A stretch of 31,146 nt of DNA from a virus. Below are positions 8,015 to 15,388 of the stretch, one piece after another; position 1 is the first letter of the stretch, and each line of letters starts with the position of its first letter. Under the pieces are notes generated by a model. The model had not been told where the DNA came from and made no database searches. It saw only the letters and a list, made by a program, of their open reading frames with translations. Where the stretch lies: the IMG/VR virus record IMGVR_UViG_3300020221_000073, positions 1 through 31,146 of that record, one strand, 5' to 3'. The position numbers and the translations under genes were made by a program.

Positions 8015-8043
8015 TAGACAACAGATAAATAACTGTGTATATT
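8015..8043 (+). promoter_or_regulatory. Candidate sigma70-type promoter for gp32, with embedded TAAATA
   Basis: The 110-base gap before gp32 contains TAGACA (8015-8020), a 17-base spacer and TATATT (8038-8043), giving an expected start near 8050 and a leader of about 60 bases. A TAAATA element (8026-8031) lies inside the spacer, so early and late recognition could overlap. This is one of the few genes here with a real untranslated leader. Confidence 0.45.
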
Positions 8044-8094
8044 ATTCTTTATGTCTAATGTACATTTAGGCAAACAAAACAAACATAGGCACAC

Positions 8095-8101
8095 AAGGAG
8101 G
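8095..8101 (+). promoter_or_regulatory. Strong Shine-Dalgarno of gp32
   Basis: AAGGAGG lies eight bases before the gp32 ATG. It fixes the start and contrasts with the absence of such a site at most other genes in the window, consistent with the very high output usual for gp32. Confidence 0.85.
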
Positions 8102-8109
8102 CTTACATT

Positions 8110-9081
8110 ATGGCTACACTAGCTGAAATAAGAGCGAGGTTAAAATCTCAAGAAGTGAATCGCTCCACTTCATCAACCGGCGGCGACAACGCCATCTACC
8201 CACACTGGAACATACAGGAAAATCAAGAAGCAGTAGTTCGTTTCTTGCCTGACAAGGATACCGGTAACACTTTCTTCTGGACAGAAAGAGCAATGATCAA
8301 ATTGCCTTTCGCTGGGATCAAGGGACAGTCGGATTCGAGACCAGTGCAGGTACAGGTACCATGCATGGAGATGTATGGAGAAACTTGCCCGGTCCTTACG
8401 GAAGTTCGACCCTGGTTCAAGGACAAGTCAATGGAAGACATGGGCAGAAAATATTGGAAAAAGAAAAGTTACATATTCCAAGGTTTTGTTCTACAAAATC
8501 CCTTAACCGATGATAAGGCCTCTGAGAATCCTATCAGAAGATTCATCATTGGTCCACAAATTTTCAACATAATCAGATCTGCATTGCTAGATCCAGAGAT
8601 GGAAGAATTGCCAACTGATTACGTGAGAGGTGTGGATTTTAGGATAACCAAGACATCCAAAGGCGGATACGCTGACTATTCCACTTCAAAATGGAGCAGA
8701 AGAGAAAGAGCCCTGGATGAGGCGGAACGAGCAGCGATTGATAAGTTTGGATTGTTCAATCTCTCAGACTTCAGACCCAAGAAGCCTACCGATGCGGAGA
8801 TAAAAATAATCAAAGAATTATTTGAGAGATCTGTGGAAGGCGAGGCATATGATCTGGAAAAATATGGTCAGTATTTCAGGCCAGCCGGAGTATCAGCTAC
8901 GGCAAATGGTTCTGCAAACGGATCAGCATCAGTAACAGCCACGGTCGATGAAGAAGTGTTGGCAACCAAAGCGGAACCGGTAAAAGCGGCTCCTGTTGCG
9001 GCAGCACCTCAACCATCCACTGACAGCGCCAAGAGAGCTGAAGATATCTTGAAACTGATCAGATCAAGACAAAGCAAATAA
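8110..9081 (+). CDS. gp32: Single-stranded DNA binding protein gp32
   Basis: The 323-residue protein matches marine T4-like gp32. The basic N-terminal arm is MATLAEIRARLKSQE, used in T4 for cooperative binding. The OB-fold core carries NQEAVVRFLPD (about 39-48), VPCMEMYGETCPVL (83-96) and KKKSYIFQGFVLQNP (117-131), then YADYSTSKWSRRERAL. The C-terminus has an Ala/Ser/Val-rich linker at about 255-300 followed by a conserved short helix AEDILKLIRSRQ. It coats ssDNA in replication and recombination and works with UvsX next door. Only two cysteines (85, 93) occur in the region of the T4 zinc site, so the His-Cys3 zinc subdomain is not intact; I recall the same in marine relatives. The acidic T4-style tail is replaced by a basic end. 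Confidence 0.93.
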   Translation: MATLAEIRARLKSQEVNRSTSSTGGDNAIYPHWNIQENQEAVVRFLPDKDTGNTFFWTERAMIKLPFAGIKGQSDSRPVQVQVPCMEMYGETCPVLTEVRPWFKDKSMEDMGRKYWKKKSYIFQGFVLQNPLTDDKASENPIRRFIIGPQIFNIIRSALLDPEMEELPTDYVRGVDFRITKTSKGGYADYSTSKWSRRERALDEAERAAIDKFGLFNLSDFRPKKPTDAEIKIIKELFERSVEGEAYDLEKYGQYFRPAGVSATANGSANGSASVTATVDEEVLATKAEPVKAAPVAAAPQPSTDSAKRAEDILKLIRSRQSK

Positions 9082-9131
9082 CACTAATTTCCCTTTTGGC
9101 TCCAGCATTGACACTGGAGCCAATTAGTGTT
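9080..9131 (+). terminator. Two-tier hairpin between gp32 and uvsX
   Basis: GGCTCCAG (9098-9105) pairs with CTGGAGCC (9114-9121) across an eight-base loop. An outer arm AACACTAATT (9080-9089) is fully complementary to AATTAGTGTT (9122-9131), leaving an eight-base bulge on one side. The inner stem could instead extend by TT/AA, so two conformers compete. It begins on the gp32 stop codon. No T-run follows, so it may be an mRNA 3' stabiliser or processing site as easily as a terminator. Confidence 0.6.
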
Positions 9132-9154
9132 AAAATAAGAACATAGGAATAAAA

Positions 9155-10234
9155 ATGACAAAAGTATTCGACGTTACAAAATTCAGAAAAAGCATTACCA
9201 AATCAATACAAGGGTTGGGGTTAGGATTCAATGATCCCACAGATTGGATTTCCACAGGCAACTACGCATTGAACTATTTGATGTCAGGAGATTTTAAAAA
9301 AGGAATACCTCTAGGCAAAGTCACTGTGTTTGCGGGCGAACCTGGGTCAGGCAAATCATACATAGCGTCTGGCAACATAGTCAAAAATGCACAGGCACAA
9401 GGTATATACGTCATTCTGATTGATACAGAGAACGCATTGGACGAATCTTGGTTGCAGGCACTGGACGTGGACACAGATGAAAAGAAATTATTGAAGTTGA
9501 GTCTTTCCATGGTGGATGATGTGGCAAAAACAATATCTGAGTTCATGAAAGGTTATAAAGAAGAGAACCTGGATAACAAACAGACCGCACCCAAGATACT
9601 ATTTGTGATAGATTCTTTGGGAATGTTATTGACCCCCACAGATGTAAATCAATTTGAGGCAGGAGAGATGAAAGGTGACTTGGGCAGAAAGCCCAAGGCC
9701 CTTACAGCACTGGTCAGAAACTGTGTGAACATGTTTGGCTCTTACAATGTGGGATTGGTCGCAACCAATCACACGTACGCTTCTCAAGATATGTTTGATC
9801 CCGATGACAAGATATCTGGAGGGCAGGGATTTATCTATGCTTCTTCAATCGTGATAGCAATGAAAAAATTAAAATTAAAAGAAGACGAAGCCGGTAATAA
9901 AATCTCAGAAGTGAGGGGTATAAGAGCAGCATGCAAGGTCATGAAAACCAGATACGCCAAGCCTTTCGAGAGCGTACAGGTTAAGATTCCATATGACACG
10001 GGCATGGATCCATATTCTGGATTGGTTGATCTTTATGAGAAACAAGGAGTGTTGGTGCAGTCAGGCAACAGATTGAAATACGTGGATAGCAAAGGCAAAG
10101 AACATCTAGAATATAGGAAAGACTGGGACGGAGATAAATTAACAATGATAATGAACGATTATCAAAACGTTAAAAAAACAGAAATAAAACAAGCAGATGA
10201 AGCACAGAGCAAGAAGGAAAAAAAGAGCATTTAA
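9155..10234 (+). CDS. uvsX: UvsX RecA-like recombinase
   Basis: The 359-residue protein has the RecA/UvsX core: Walker A GEPGSGKSY at 61-69, the LIDTENALD strand with catalytic E92, and Walker B ILFVIDSLGML at 148-158 (D153). A loop and C-terminal ATPase elements follow (NHTYASQ about 205-211, KISGGQGFIYASS about 219-231). T4 UvsX is about 390 residues. It forms filaments on gp32-coated ssDNA and catalyses strand exchange for recombination-dependent replication. A modest AGGA sits upstream of the ATG. The gene follows gp32 across a hairpin and begins a tight run of genes. The lysine-rich tail KKEKKSI is unremarkable. Confidence 0.95.
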   Translation: MTKVFDVTKFRKSITKSIQGLGLGFNDPTDWISTGNYALNYLMSGDFKKGIPLGKVTVFAGEPGSGKSYIASGNIVKNAQAQGIYVILIDTENALDESWLQALDVDTDEKKLLKLSLSMVDDVAKTISEFMKGYKEENLDNKQTAPKILFVIDSLGMLLTPTDVNQFEAGEMKGDLGRKPKALTALVRNCVNMFGSYNVGLVATNHTYASQDMFDPDDKISGGQGFIYASSIVIAMKKLKLKEDEAGNKISEVRGIRAACKVMKTRYAKPFESVQVKIPYDTGMDPYSGLVDLYEKQGVLVQSGNRLKYVDSKGKEHLEYRKDWDGDKLTMIMNDYQNVKKTEIKQADEAQSKKEKKSI

Positions 10235-10258
10235 AATCCTCTGGCAGAAAAAAGATTG

Positions 10259-10483
10259 ATGCAAGAACTCACGCATGAAGACATAGAACAGATATGGGGT
10301 TCCATCAGCCATTACGTTCCCGACAGGCAGAAAGTGGACTGCGCTGTTGACTTTATAAAGACGTTGGTTGATGTGGGCATATCCACTAAGACGATAAAGG
10401 CAGCGGGAGAATACGACGACAAGTTAGAAGAAGCGATAGAAACTGTTTTCGAAGAAGAAGATGAGGAAGACTACGAGGAATAA
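10259..10483 (+). CDS. Small acidic protein downstream of uvsX
   Basis: The gene encodes 74 residues from ATG 10259; a TTG three bases earlier is a less likely start. A folded part with EDIEQIWGSISHYVPD and a predicted helix AVDFIKTLVDVGIS leads to a strongly acidic C-terminus of Glu and Asp. Acidic tails of this kind in phage replication proteins can mimic DNA or dock onto basic surfaces, but no such function is shown here. It is coupled to the next gene by a one-base TAATG overlap and lies 24 bases after uvsX, so a recombination-associated role is likely by context. I do not recognise a named family. Confidence 0.65.
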   Translation: MQELTHEDIEQIWGSISHYVPDRQKVDCAVDFIKTLVDVGISTKTIKAAGEYDDKLEEAIETVFEEEDEEDYEE

Positions 10484-10941
10484 TGAGTTGGTATACAAAA
10501 GTCAGCCAAGATATTAGTTTAATACCAGACTGCATCAAGTTCTTTGAGCAAGAATTGGAAACAGCACGTAAAGAGATATATATTTTTGGCAGTCTGGAAA
10601 AATCTGCAGCATCATTGCCAGGAGTAGTGGAGCAAAGATTCAATCAATTGCAAGAAATCGAAGCCATATTAGAGTATCTACACATTGAAAATAGAAGATT
10701 GAGGTCAAAGACATTTAAAAAGTTCCTAGAAAACTACAACAGGGCACTGACTTCTCGAGATGCCGACAAGTACGTGGATGGTGAATCAGATGTCGTGGAT
10801 ATGGAAAAAATAATCAATGAGTTCGCTCTGCTGAGAAACAAGTGGTTGGGTATAACGAAGGGACTGGACCAAAAACAATGGCAATTGACCAACATAGTCA
10901 AACTACGAGTGGCGGGTATGGAAGATGCCACTATCAGATAA
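10483..10941 (+). CDS. Helical protein of the uvsX cluster, possible recombination accessory factor
   Basis: The 152-residue protein is nearly all helical, with a central stretch ASLPGVVEQRFNQLQEIEAI and LEYLHIENRRLRSKTFKKFL that looks like a coiled coil (about 45-85). It ends with LRNKWLGITKGLDQKQWQLT. The pattern is one I recall as conserved in marine T4-like phages near uvsX, annotated hypothetical. T4 UvsY, the mediator that loads UvsX onto gp32-coated DNA, is 137 residues and helical. This protein has similar size and position, but I see no convincing sequence match. GAGGA just upstream of the ATG serves as ribosome binding site. Its end overlaps the methyltransferase start by 17 bases, marking the border to the glycan island. 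Confidence 0.7.
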   Translation: MSWYTKVSQDISLIPDCIKFFEQELETARKEIYIFGSLEKSAASLPGVVEQRFNQLQEIEAILEYLHIENRRLRSKTFKKFLENYNRALTSRDADKYVDGESDVVDMEKIINEFALLRNKWLGITKGLDQKQWQLTNIVKLRVAGMEDATIR

Positions 10942-11506
10942 CATAAAAATTTTACCATTTGACAGGCAGGGCCTATTAGAGTTTTTGCCAAAAGATTCTA
11001 TCGGAGCCGAACTTGGAGTTGAGCACGGGCGTTTTTCAGAACTTATATTATCGGCAGTGAGACCAAAAAAACTTTACCTTATTGACAGCTGGATTGATGT
11101 CATGACAGGAAAATTTCGTAATCAAGAAGAAACACTAAGGCAGGAAAAAAATTATAATGATGTAAGAAAAAAATTCCAAAAATATTTAGAGGTGGAAATT
11201 ATCAGAGAATCTAGCGTAGATGCCAGCAAATTATTTGAGAATAACAGTCTCGACTGGATTTACATAGATGCGGATCACAGTTATGAAGGAGTATCAAAGG
11301 ATTTGATCGAATGGGGAGAAAAAATTAAACTAGGTGGATTTATATGCGGACATGATTGGACGACTAAACCGAAAAAAAAACATGGAGTGATATTTGGAGT
11401 CAATCGCGCAGTAGAAGAATATGTTTGTAAAAATAAATTTGAATTCATAGGCATCACAAATGAAGATAATTTCAAATCATTTATGTTGAAAAAAATACAT
11501 GCTTAA
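10925..11506 (+). CDS. Class I SAM-dependent methyltransferase
   Basis: The 193-residue protein shows a Rossmann methyltransferase layout. Motif I is SIGAELGVEHGRFSE (about 26-40). A strand KLYLIDSW (about 50-57) ends in Asp in place of the usual ribose-binding acid. LDWIYIDADHSYEGV (about 104-118) is the motif IV region with IDADH, and LGGFICGHDW (about 134-143) follows. This order fits the Methyltransf_24-type family, common in glycan and natural product clusters, where O-methylation of sugars is frequent. The substrate cannot be inferred. It is the first gene of the accessory island, overlaps the upstream gene by 17 bases, and its end overlaps the HAD gene by eight. It is visibly more A-rich than the recombination genes. 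Confidence 0.82.
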   Translation: MPLSDNIKILPFDRQGLLEFLPKDSIGAELGVEHGRFSELILSAVRPKKLYLIDSWIDVMTGKFRNQEETLRQEKNYNDVRKKFQKYLEVEIIRESSVDASKLFENNSLDWIYIDADHSYEGVSKDLIEWGEKIKLGGFICGHDWTTKPKKKHGVIFGVNRAVEEYVCKNKFEFIGITNEDNFKSFMLKKIHA

Positions 11507-12086
11507 TAAAATAATATTGACAGATGTGGACGGCGTGCTATTAGAATGGGAGGATCATTTTAAAAAATGGATGCATTCTAAAGGATATAAAGAATTAAAA
11601 AATACAAATACAGAATACGACATGAGCGTTAGATATGGCATACACAAAGACAACGGCAGCGAATTGATCAGAGAATTTAACAAGAGTGCATGGATGGCCA
11701 CGCAATCTCCCATGCCGGACTCTCAAACTTGGGTGAAATTGCTGCATGCGGAGGGTTGGACATTTATTCCCATCACATCACAAACATCTGATGTACCGGC
11801 TCAAAGATTAAGGAAAAAAAGATTGGAAGAATTATTTGGTGATACCGTGTTTGCAAACTATTTCATATTGGAGACAGGAGATCATAAGGATTCCGCATTG
11901 GCAGAGTTCCACAATACTGGATTATGGTGGATAGAAGACAAATGGAGCAATGCTATCAAGGGATTGGAATATGGATTGAAACCTTTATTGTATAATCACA
12001 TTTACAACCAAGGATTAACACATGAACATATCGTAAGAGTAAATAATTGGCAACAAATATATAAGATTATTACCAAAAGGATATAG
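11499..12086 (+). CDS. HAD-superfamily phosphatase
   Basis: The protein has 195 residues. HAD motif I is ILTDVDGVLLEW with nucleophile D9 and general acid D11. A Thr/Ser motif lies in FIPITSQTSD (about 84-93), and a late acidic motif in LWWIEDKWSNA (about 143-153), with a lysine-rich segment before it. An insert at residues 20-75 acts as a cap. The layout resembles small nucleotidase or sugar-phosphate phosphatases. In this setting it could dephosphorylate a sugar-phosphate intermediate, but that is inference from neighbours. The start ATG overlaps the previous gene; the stop abuts the next ATG (TAG-ATG) with an AGGA site in its last codons. Confidence 0.78.
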   Translation: MLNKIILTDVDGVLLEWEDHFKKWMHSKGYKELKNTNTEYDMSVRYGIHKDNGSELIREFNKSAWMATQSPMPDSQTWVKLLHAEGWTFIPITSQTSDVPAQRLRKKRLEELFGDTVFANYFILETGDHKDSALAEFHNTGLWWIEDKWSNAIKGLEYGLKPLLYNHIYNQGLTHEHIVRVNNWQQIYKIITKRI

Positions 12087-12761
12087 ATGAAAATATTCGT
12101 AGGATATGATACTCGAGAAGACATATCATATCAGGTGTGTGAGCACTCGATCAAACGGAGAAATAAGGACGTTAATGTGGTTCCATTAAAAATGAAACTG
12201 CTCAGGGAGTCTGGAATCTACACCAGAGATATCGACAAATTGGCCAGCACAGAATTCACTTTCACAAGATTTTTTATTCCATATCTGCAGAATTATCAAG
12301 GATGGGCAGTATTCTGTGACTGTGATTTTGTCTGGCGAATAGATGCCATGGAGCTAGAACAATTTTACGATGACAGTAAAGCGGTAGTGTGTGTACAACA
12401 TGATTACAATCCAGAAGAAGGTGTGAAAATGGATGGGCAATTACAACTTGCTTATCCCCGAAAGAACTGGAGTTCAATGGTGTTATGGAATTGTGCCCAT
12501 CCAAAAAATCAAATATTAACTCCAGAATTATTAAACAAAGAGACAGGAAAATTTTTGCACAGATTCAGTTGGTTAGAAGATTCTGAAATTGGCTCTATGC
12601 CTTGCGAATACAATTGGCTTGTGGGCTGGTACAAGGAACCCAGAGACGGGCATCCAAAGATCCTACATTACACCGAAGGTGGTCCGTGGTTTGAAAATTA
12701 TAGGAACTGCGAATATGGTGATGTCTGGAAGAAAGAACTTATAAATCTTTTTTCGTCGTGA
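12087..12761 (+). CDS. GT-A fold glycosyltransferase
   Basis: The 224-residue protein begins MKIFVGYDTREDISYQVCEH, an opening seen in short glycosyltransferases related to family 8. The metal-binding DxD equivalent is D78-C79-D80 in WAVFCDCDFVWR. An acceptor-side region follows, with MVLWNCAHP, WLEDSEIGSMP and HYTEGGPWF near the C-terminus, where a His coordinates metal in GT8-like enzymes. No signal or membrane helix is present, so it acts in the cytoplasm. It would transfer a sugar from a nucleotide donor; donor and acceptor are unknown. The next gene starts within its stop codon (GTGA overlap). Confidence 0.78.
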   Translation: MKIFVGYDTREDISYQVCEHSIKRRNKDVNVVPLKMKLLRESGIYTRDIDKLASTEFTFTRFFIPYLQNYQGWAVFCDCDFVWRIDAMELEQFYDDSKAVVCVQHDYNPEEGVKMDGQLQLAYPRKNWSSMVLWNCAHPKNQILTPELLNKETGKFLHRFSWLEDSEIGSMPCEYNWLVGWYKEPRDGHPKILHYTEGGPWFENYRNCEYGDVWKKELINLFSS

Positions 12762-13210
12762 GCTGGTCCATAGCCAATATCAATTGTCATAGAAAACCCA
12801 TATGCCATGTTTACTCCGGTGCTCTAGTATCAAGAAACATCTACGACAAGTTGTATGAGCAATGGAATAACATAGGGCATGAACATTGGAGAAAATTCAC
12901 CGATGAGATGAAAGTCGAAGTATACTTTCACGATGATTTCACCAGCATGTTGACTCCAAAAAAGATCAACGGATATATCGGCTATTGGTTTTTCCAACAA
13001 CGCACAGATAGGAGCAAGGGGGGAGAAATAGAGCTTGCAAATGGAACTGATAAAAAAATATTAAACTACTGCAGCAACACAATTTTAATAATAGAAACTG
13101 ACAAAACTTTCAACGTGCTTGCTAGAAAGCACCAGTTGCCGCAAAGGCCCTTTTGCGAAATTTATTTTGACGATATCACCAACAAAAAGATAAAAAAGTT
13201 TTTCTATTAA
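12758..13210 (+). CDS. Unknown protein, possible double-stranded beta-helix fold
   Basis: The 150-residue protein starts at GTG 12758, whose bases overlap the previous stop; no better start is visible and no ribosome binding site is seen. The central part is strand-rich, with YIGYWFFQQRTDRSKGGEIEL, then NTILIIETDKTFNVLARKHQ, then QRPFCEIYFDD. This spacing of strands, a Gly-Gly turn and a late Arg-Pro-Phe recalls 2-oxoglutarate/Fe(II) oxygenases or cupins. The expected His-x-Asp pair is not clear, so an inactive or divergent version is possible. Its 3' end overlaps the converging minus-strand gene by four bases. I would not assign a function. Confidence 0.55.
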   Translation: MSWSIANINCHRKPICHVYSGALVSRNIYDKLYEQWNNIGHEHWRKFTDEMKVEVYFHDDFTSMLTPKKINGYIGYWFFQQRTDRSKGGEIELANGTDKKILNYCSNTILIIETDKTFNVLARKHQLPQRPFCEIYFDDITNKKIKKFFY

Positions 13211-13902
13211 TCTTTGAATATTTTATTGGACTCTACTAATATTTTATTACCTGGCAGGTATTTTTTTTGCCCATAACCGTGCCCAAACCAACACTTTGGA
13301 CCACCATTTTTTTTATTAAACCTATAATCCATTTTTTCAACAACAACTTGACTTTTTAAGGTTGCGTACACTAAAATCTTGTTATCGTCGTCTGGATATT
13401 CTTTAAATTTTAAGAAAGGCGCAATGGTTTTGGCAGAATACTCATTTAACATGAACACCCCTGCATTAAATCTTTCATTCCTAAGTACTTTTGGCTCAAA
13501 AACTTTTAGTATGCTATTTTTTTCGCTTTCCTCATGCCAATCGATTGATCTCTTTAAAGCTCTTTTATCTACACAAGGCTTGAAAGTATTATTTCTAGGA
13601 TACATTTCAAAAATATTGGGTGCAGTTGGCCAACAAATCACATCGGTGTCTAAATATAAAATTTGATCGTATTCTTCCCACCAATCATTATTTAAAAATA
13701 AATCAAATCGTTCGAATGTTGGATGTACGTGATTTATTCTTGGCGTTGAAATTAAAATATAATCAACTTTACATTTGTCTGCATAAATTTTGGCAGACTT
13801 TTTTGAATATTGTAAAAGTTCTTGATTTACTTTTATATTTACAAAATCAGGATTGGAGAACGTCTTAGTCTCCATAAAGAATTGTACCACACAATTTTTC
13901 AT
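13207..13902 (-). CDS. GT8-like glycosyltransferase
   Basis: The 231-residue protein has GT8 hallmarks: DxD as D85-T86-D87 in ILYLDTDVICW, the acceptor loop ERFNAGVFMLNEYS (about 142-155), and a C-terminal HGYGQKK segment near residues 210-216, equivalent to the metal-binding His of the family. It is cytoplasmic and has no membrane helix. It is the last gene of a three-gene minus-strand block. Its ATG overlaps the stop of the preceding minus-strand gene by one base, so the two are coupled. The coding region is visibly more AT-rich than the flanking plus-strand genes, suggesting separate acquisition. Donor and acceptor sugars are not predictable. Confidence 0.8.
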   Translation of the reverse strand: MKNCVVQFFMETKTFSNPDFVNIKVNQELLQYSKKSAKIYADKCKVDYILISTPRINHVHPTFERFDLFLNNDWWEEYDQILYLDTDVICWPTAPNIFEMYPRNNTFKPCVDKRALKRSIDWHEESEKNSILKVFEPKVLRNERFNAGVFMLNEYSAKTIAPFLKFKEYPDDDNKILVYATLKSQVVVEKMDYRFNKKNGGPKCWFGHGYGQKKYLPGNKILVESNKIFKD

Positions 13903-14714
13903 TATAAAATATTTAAGTTTTTTAATATGCTGACTGCCATACCATTTTCAAATTCCTCGGGCGTAAACTGTTGATAAGCCAAGGAATACAGCCATTTAGA
14001 TGGATCAGTGTAAAAAGGATCTTCTATTTCCGACAGTCCCGGCGATGACATGATCCAAGCAAAACTCTTTGTATCACTGAATATCGGAACCCCTTCCAAC
14101 GCTGCCTCAACTGCGCTGATACTGCAACTGGTCACGCAAGCCCAAGCATTGCGCAGATCATGCTCCAAAGATACTGCAGCCACACTAGGACCAGACGTTC
14201 CGGCCTTCCGGGGTTTTTCTCTTATCTTAATGGGTCGATCGGTATATTTTTTTATCTCATTGACAGTGTTGTTGGTCCAATTGGTTTTTTTAAGATATTT
14301 GTGTATACCTAGACTGCTGGGGCAGATAAGAATATATTCTCCTTGATTTTTATTTCTTGTTTTTATTGGTAAGTTAAATTTATCAAACCTATCCGAAGGA
14401 CAATCTCTTATAAATTTAGCATGTATCTGATTCTTACAAATTCTCCAGTAGTGATTATCATTCTTTAAGTTTGAATTGTTAAATCTCCCAAAATAAGGTG
14501 TGTCTGTGTACCAATACTCAGATCGCTGTTGCTCTAATTGATGCACAAGATTAATATTGTTATTAATAAATCCCCAAAACATAGCAGGAGATTTAGCATC
14601 TGTGTCCAGATTATTTTTTATTTCTGTTTTCTCGGGCCAGGTTCTTTGTATTCCTTTAAACACTTCCCAGCATTTACTCTTGGGACTATCAGATGGTGCG
14701 TAAATTGTTAGCAT
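13902..14714 (-). CDS. GT-B-like transferase of the four-member paralogue family (copy A)
   Basis: The 270-residue protein belongs to a family with three other members in this window. Shared landmarks in order are: YWYTDTPYFGRF (67-78), a nucleotide-side strand YILICPSSLGIHKY (127-140), RPIKIREKP (160-168), CSISAVEAALEGVPIFSD (197-214) and the closing AYQQFTPEEFENG (246-258). The Ser/Glu plus Gly-Val-Pro segment is the donor-binding region in capsule-type GT-B and CDP-glycerol transferase-like proteins. Its start lies within the 3' end of the SGNH gene (26-base overlap). The role is probably transfer to a growing glycan; the donor is unknown. RxxP replaces the RPHP motif present in copies C and D. 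Confidence 0.68.
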   Translation of the reverse strand: MLTIYAPSDSPKSKCWEVFKGIQRTWPEKTEIKNNLDTDAKSPAMFWGFINNNINLVHQLEQQRSEYWYTDTPYFGRFNNSNLKNDNHYWRICKNQIHAKFIRDCPSDRFDKFNLPIKTRNKNQGEYILICPSSLGIHKYLKKTNWTNNTVNEIKKYTDRPIKIREKPRKAGTSGPSVAAVSLEHDLRNAWACVTSCSISAVEAALEGVPIFSDTKSFAWIMSSPGLSEIEDPFYTDPSKWLYSLAYQQFTPEEFENGMAVSILKNLNIL

Positions 14715-15354
14715 CTATAAATTCTTGTAAAAGTTTTGCCCATTGTCGGTGTCCCTCTGTGCTGGGGTGGGGATCTTGTGGACTTACAAACAAATTTTTT
14801 TCAACCACATATTCAAAGTGTGATATCTGCGGAGAGAAAAATCTTCGCATATTGATGGAATCTCGTATGATTTTGAAATCAGATACATCGGTGTCAAAGC
14901 TATTTGGCATTGCATTGTACATCACATAGGGTATATTTTTTCTTTCAAAATAATTTTGGATGTCGAACACATTGTCTAAAAAGTTCATGATTGCATTGTT
15001 ATCTATATCCCAGCCAGTATTCTTTATCAGGAAGCTGACATTATCCAGCGTTTTCCAGGTGCGCCACGTCAGCTCCGATCCTTTGACTCTTCCTGCCTTC
15101 CAACCATCATTGGTTACGTAGTCATTCCTATGCATACTGCTCCATCCTATAATGGCAAATACATCCTTGGTGCCATTCTGCTCAAACCAAACCTTGGTGG
15201 TAAAACTGATACGATCATTGCCCCGCCCACCCATGGCCAGATTCGTTAATTGCAAATTGTAATGTTGGGCTAATTCTTCTGCAACAAACGTATCAACATT
15301 GTCTTTGGGCCTCCTGCATAAGAAACTACAACCATTGGAAAACAATTTGGACAT
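14689..15354 (-). CDS. SGNH/GDSL-like hydrolase
   Basis: The 221-residue protein has SGNH-type blocks. Block I is LFSNGCSFLC with candidate nucleophile S10. Block II/III is NLAMGGRGNDRIS with G42-G43 and N46 as oxyanion-hole candidates. The C-terminal block is QDPHPSTEGHRQW with D194 and H196 as the catalytic pair. There is no signal peptide, so it would act inside the cell. SGNH proteins in glycan loci often add or remove O-acetyl groups, and that is the likely but unproven role. It is the first gene of the minus-strand block and diverges from the GT61-like gene across a 34-base AT-rich promoter region. Confidence 0.72.
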   Translation of the reverse strand: MSKLFSNGCSFLCRRPKDNVDTFVAEELAQHYNLQLTNLAMGGRGNDRISFTTKVWFEQNGTKDVFAIIGWSSMHRNDYVTNDGWKAGRVKGSELTWRTWKTLDNVSFLIKNTGWDIDNNAIMNFLDNVFDIQNYFERKNIPYVMYNAMPNSFDTDVSDFKIIRDSINMRRFFSPQISHFEYVVEKNLFVSPQDPHPSTEGHRQWAKLLQEFIDANNLRTI

Positions 15355-15375
15355 TCATGTATAATATAGTATAAT
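15347..15375 (+). promoter_or_regulatory. Sigma70-type promoter in a divergent AT-rich gap
   Basis: TTGGAC (15347-15352), a 17-base spacer and a perfect TATAAT (15370-15375) precede the GT61-like ATG at 15389, giving a leader of about seven bases. The -35 lies inside the start of the divergent SGNH gene. On the minus strand TATAAT (15379-15374) and TATACT (15373-15368) are candidate -10 boxes for that gene. Confidence 0.6.
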
Positions 15376-15388
15376 TATAGAAAAAACA

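Noticed and set aside
7534-8094. A 186-codon minus-strand open frame opposite the end of the 847-residue gene
   Set aside because: It is an antisense shadow of a long real gene, has no ribosome binding site, and extends into the gp32 promoter region. Its composition reflects the complement of the plus-strand gene.
10483-10941. Naming the helical gene after uvsX as uvsY
   Set aside because: Size and position agree, but no convincing sequence match to UvsY was visible, so no symbol was given.
13379-13868. Plus-strand frames of 95 and 82 codons opposite the GT8-like gene
   Set aside because: The minus strand carries a convincing transferase with a DxD motif; these are complementary shadows in AT-rich DNA.
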